Below, one piece after another: positions 31,717 to 31,806 of a stretch of DNA of 31,806 nucleotides. The notes beneath the pieces are model-generated. The model did no database searches. It was not told the origin of the DNA and saw only the letters and a list, made by a program, of their open reading frames with translations. Origin of the DNA: an uncultured Ruminococcus sp. (GTDB lineage Bacteria; Bacillota; Clostridia; Oscillospirales; Ruminococcaceae). The translations under genes and the position numbers were made by a program. Location: NCBI GenBank assembly GCA_934435205.1, contig CAKSAK010000012.1, positions 1 through 31,806 on the forward strand, in the 5' to 3' direction. The stretch's first letter is position 1, and the number at the start of each line of letters is the position of its first letter.

Positions 31717-31806
31717 TTACACAAACATCTTTTCAAGGCAAGATTTTTTGATATTTTTAAGTTTTTCAAGCTTACGCTGATGAAGGGTGATAAGGCGGTC
31801 GAGGTG
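31717..31806 (-). CDS. hsdS: C-terminal end of type I specificity subunit HsdS (runs off window)
   Basis: Only the last 29 codons are inside the window: HLDRLITLHQRKLEKLKNIK followed by KSCLEKMFV and a stop. This is the conserved C-terminal coiled-coil end of HsdS. It is transcribed on the minus strand towards hsdR, so the order is presumably hsdM-hsdS-hsdR with hsdM beyond the right edge. Its first 37 bases are an exact inverted copy of 28374-28410 in the silent half-gene. Confidence 0.8.
   Translation of the reverse strand, partial: HLDRLITLHQRKLEKLKNIKKSCLEKMFV
31770..31806 (-). repeat. Inverted repeat, copy in the edge hsdS
   Basis: Exact reverse complement of 28374-28410. Recombination between the two copies would invert 28.4-31.8 kb, including hsdR, and exchange the C-terminal ends of the two hsdS genes. 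The copy continues beyond the window. Confidence 0.95.

Overview
The window looks like chromosome of a gut- or rumen-type Clostridia, most likely a Ruminococcus-like member of the Oscillospiraceae. This is inferred from a bile-salt-hydrolase-type gene, DUF4367/DUF6147/DUF6076-type proteins, moderate AT richness and many short intergenic palindromes. No rRNA, complete tRNA or CRISPR array was seen.

Layout. (1) 1-3.6 kb: an internally deleted IS relic, bsh (minus), cls (plus), and a possible holin-like micro-ORF ending at a terminator. (2) 3.8-9.3 kb, plus strand: cassette 1, in the order sigma factor, membrane anti-sigma (DUF4367), secreted DUF6147-like protein, second secreted protein, two FtsX-type permeases, ABC ATPase. 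(3) 9.4-15.8 kb, minus strand: an unusual operon of ClpP, a short VirD4/TraG-like ATPase, two unknown helical proteins and a ClpA/ClpC-like double AAA+ unfoldase that keeps a ClpP-docking IGF loop. It is preceded and interrupted by five copies of a multi-hairpin repeat whose stems covary between copies. (4) 16.0-19.5 kb, plus strand: a 1190-residue RecQ-like helicase with a duplicated charged linker and a long unrecognised C-terminal half.

(5) 19.7-26.8 kb: a relic genomic island bounded by 161-bp direct repeats about 98% identical. A 3'-tRNA-like fragment lies just outside its left end, and relics of a tyrosine and a large serine recombinase lie inside its right end. Its cargo is cassette 2 on the minus strand: the same gene order as cassette 1 (sigma, DUF4367 anti-sigma, DUF6147-like, second secreted protein, two permeases, ATPase), but with an ABC-2/CcmA-type transporter and one extra exported protein. 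(6) 26.9-31.8 kb: a type I restriction locus with a tyrosine recombinase, a promoterless hsdS half-gene, an hsdR broken by one base in a T6 run, and the 3' end of a second hsdS running off the window. The two hsdS pieces share a perfect inverted repeat of at least 37 bp, as expected for invertible specificity genes.

How the genes work together. In both cassettes the sigma and anti-sigma genes overlap by exactly 8 nt, the sigma promoter is TTGAAA-17-TATACT, and a shared TGTGTACA element lies upstream of the DUF6147-like gene. This suggests a sigma/anti-sigma-controlled module for secreted peptides with a dedicated transporter for export, sensing or self-protection. The central operon appears to encode its own Clp protease with a VirD4-like motor and structured RNA or DNA elements. 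The two cassettes and the Clp/VirD4/hairpin-array operon are the best candidates for undescribed systems.
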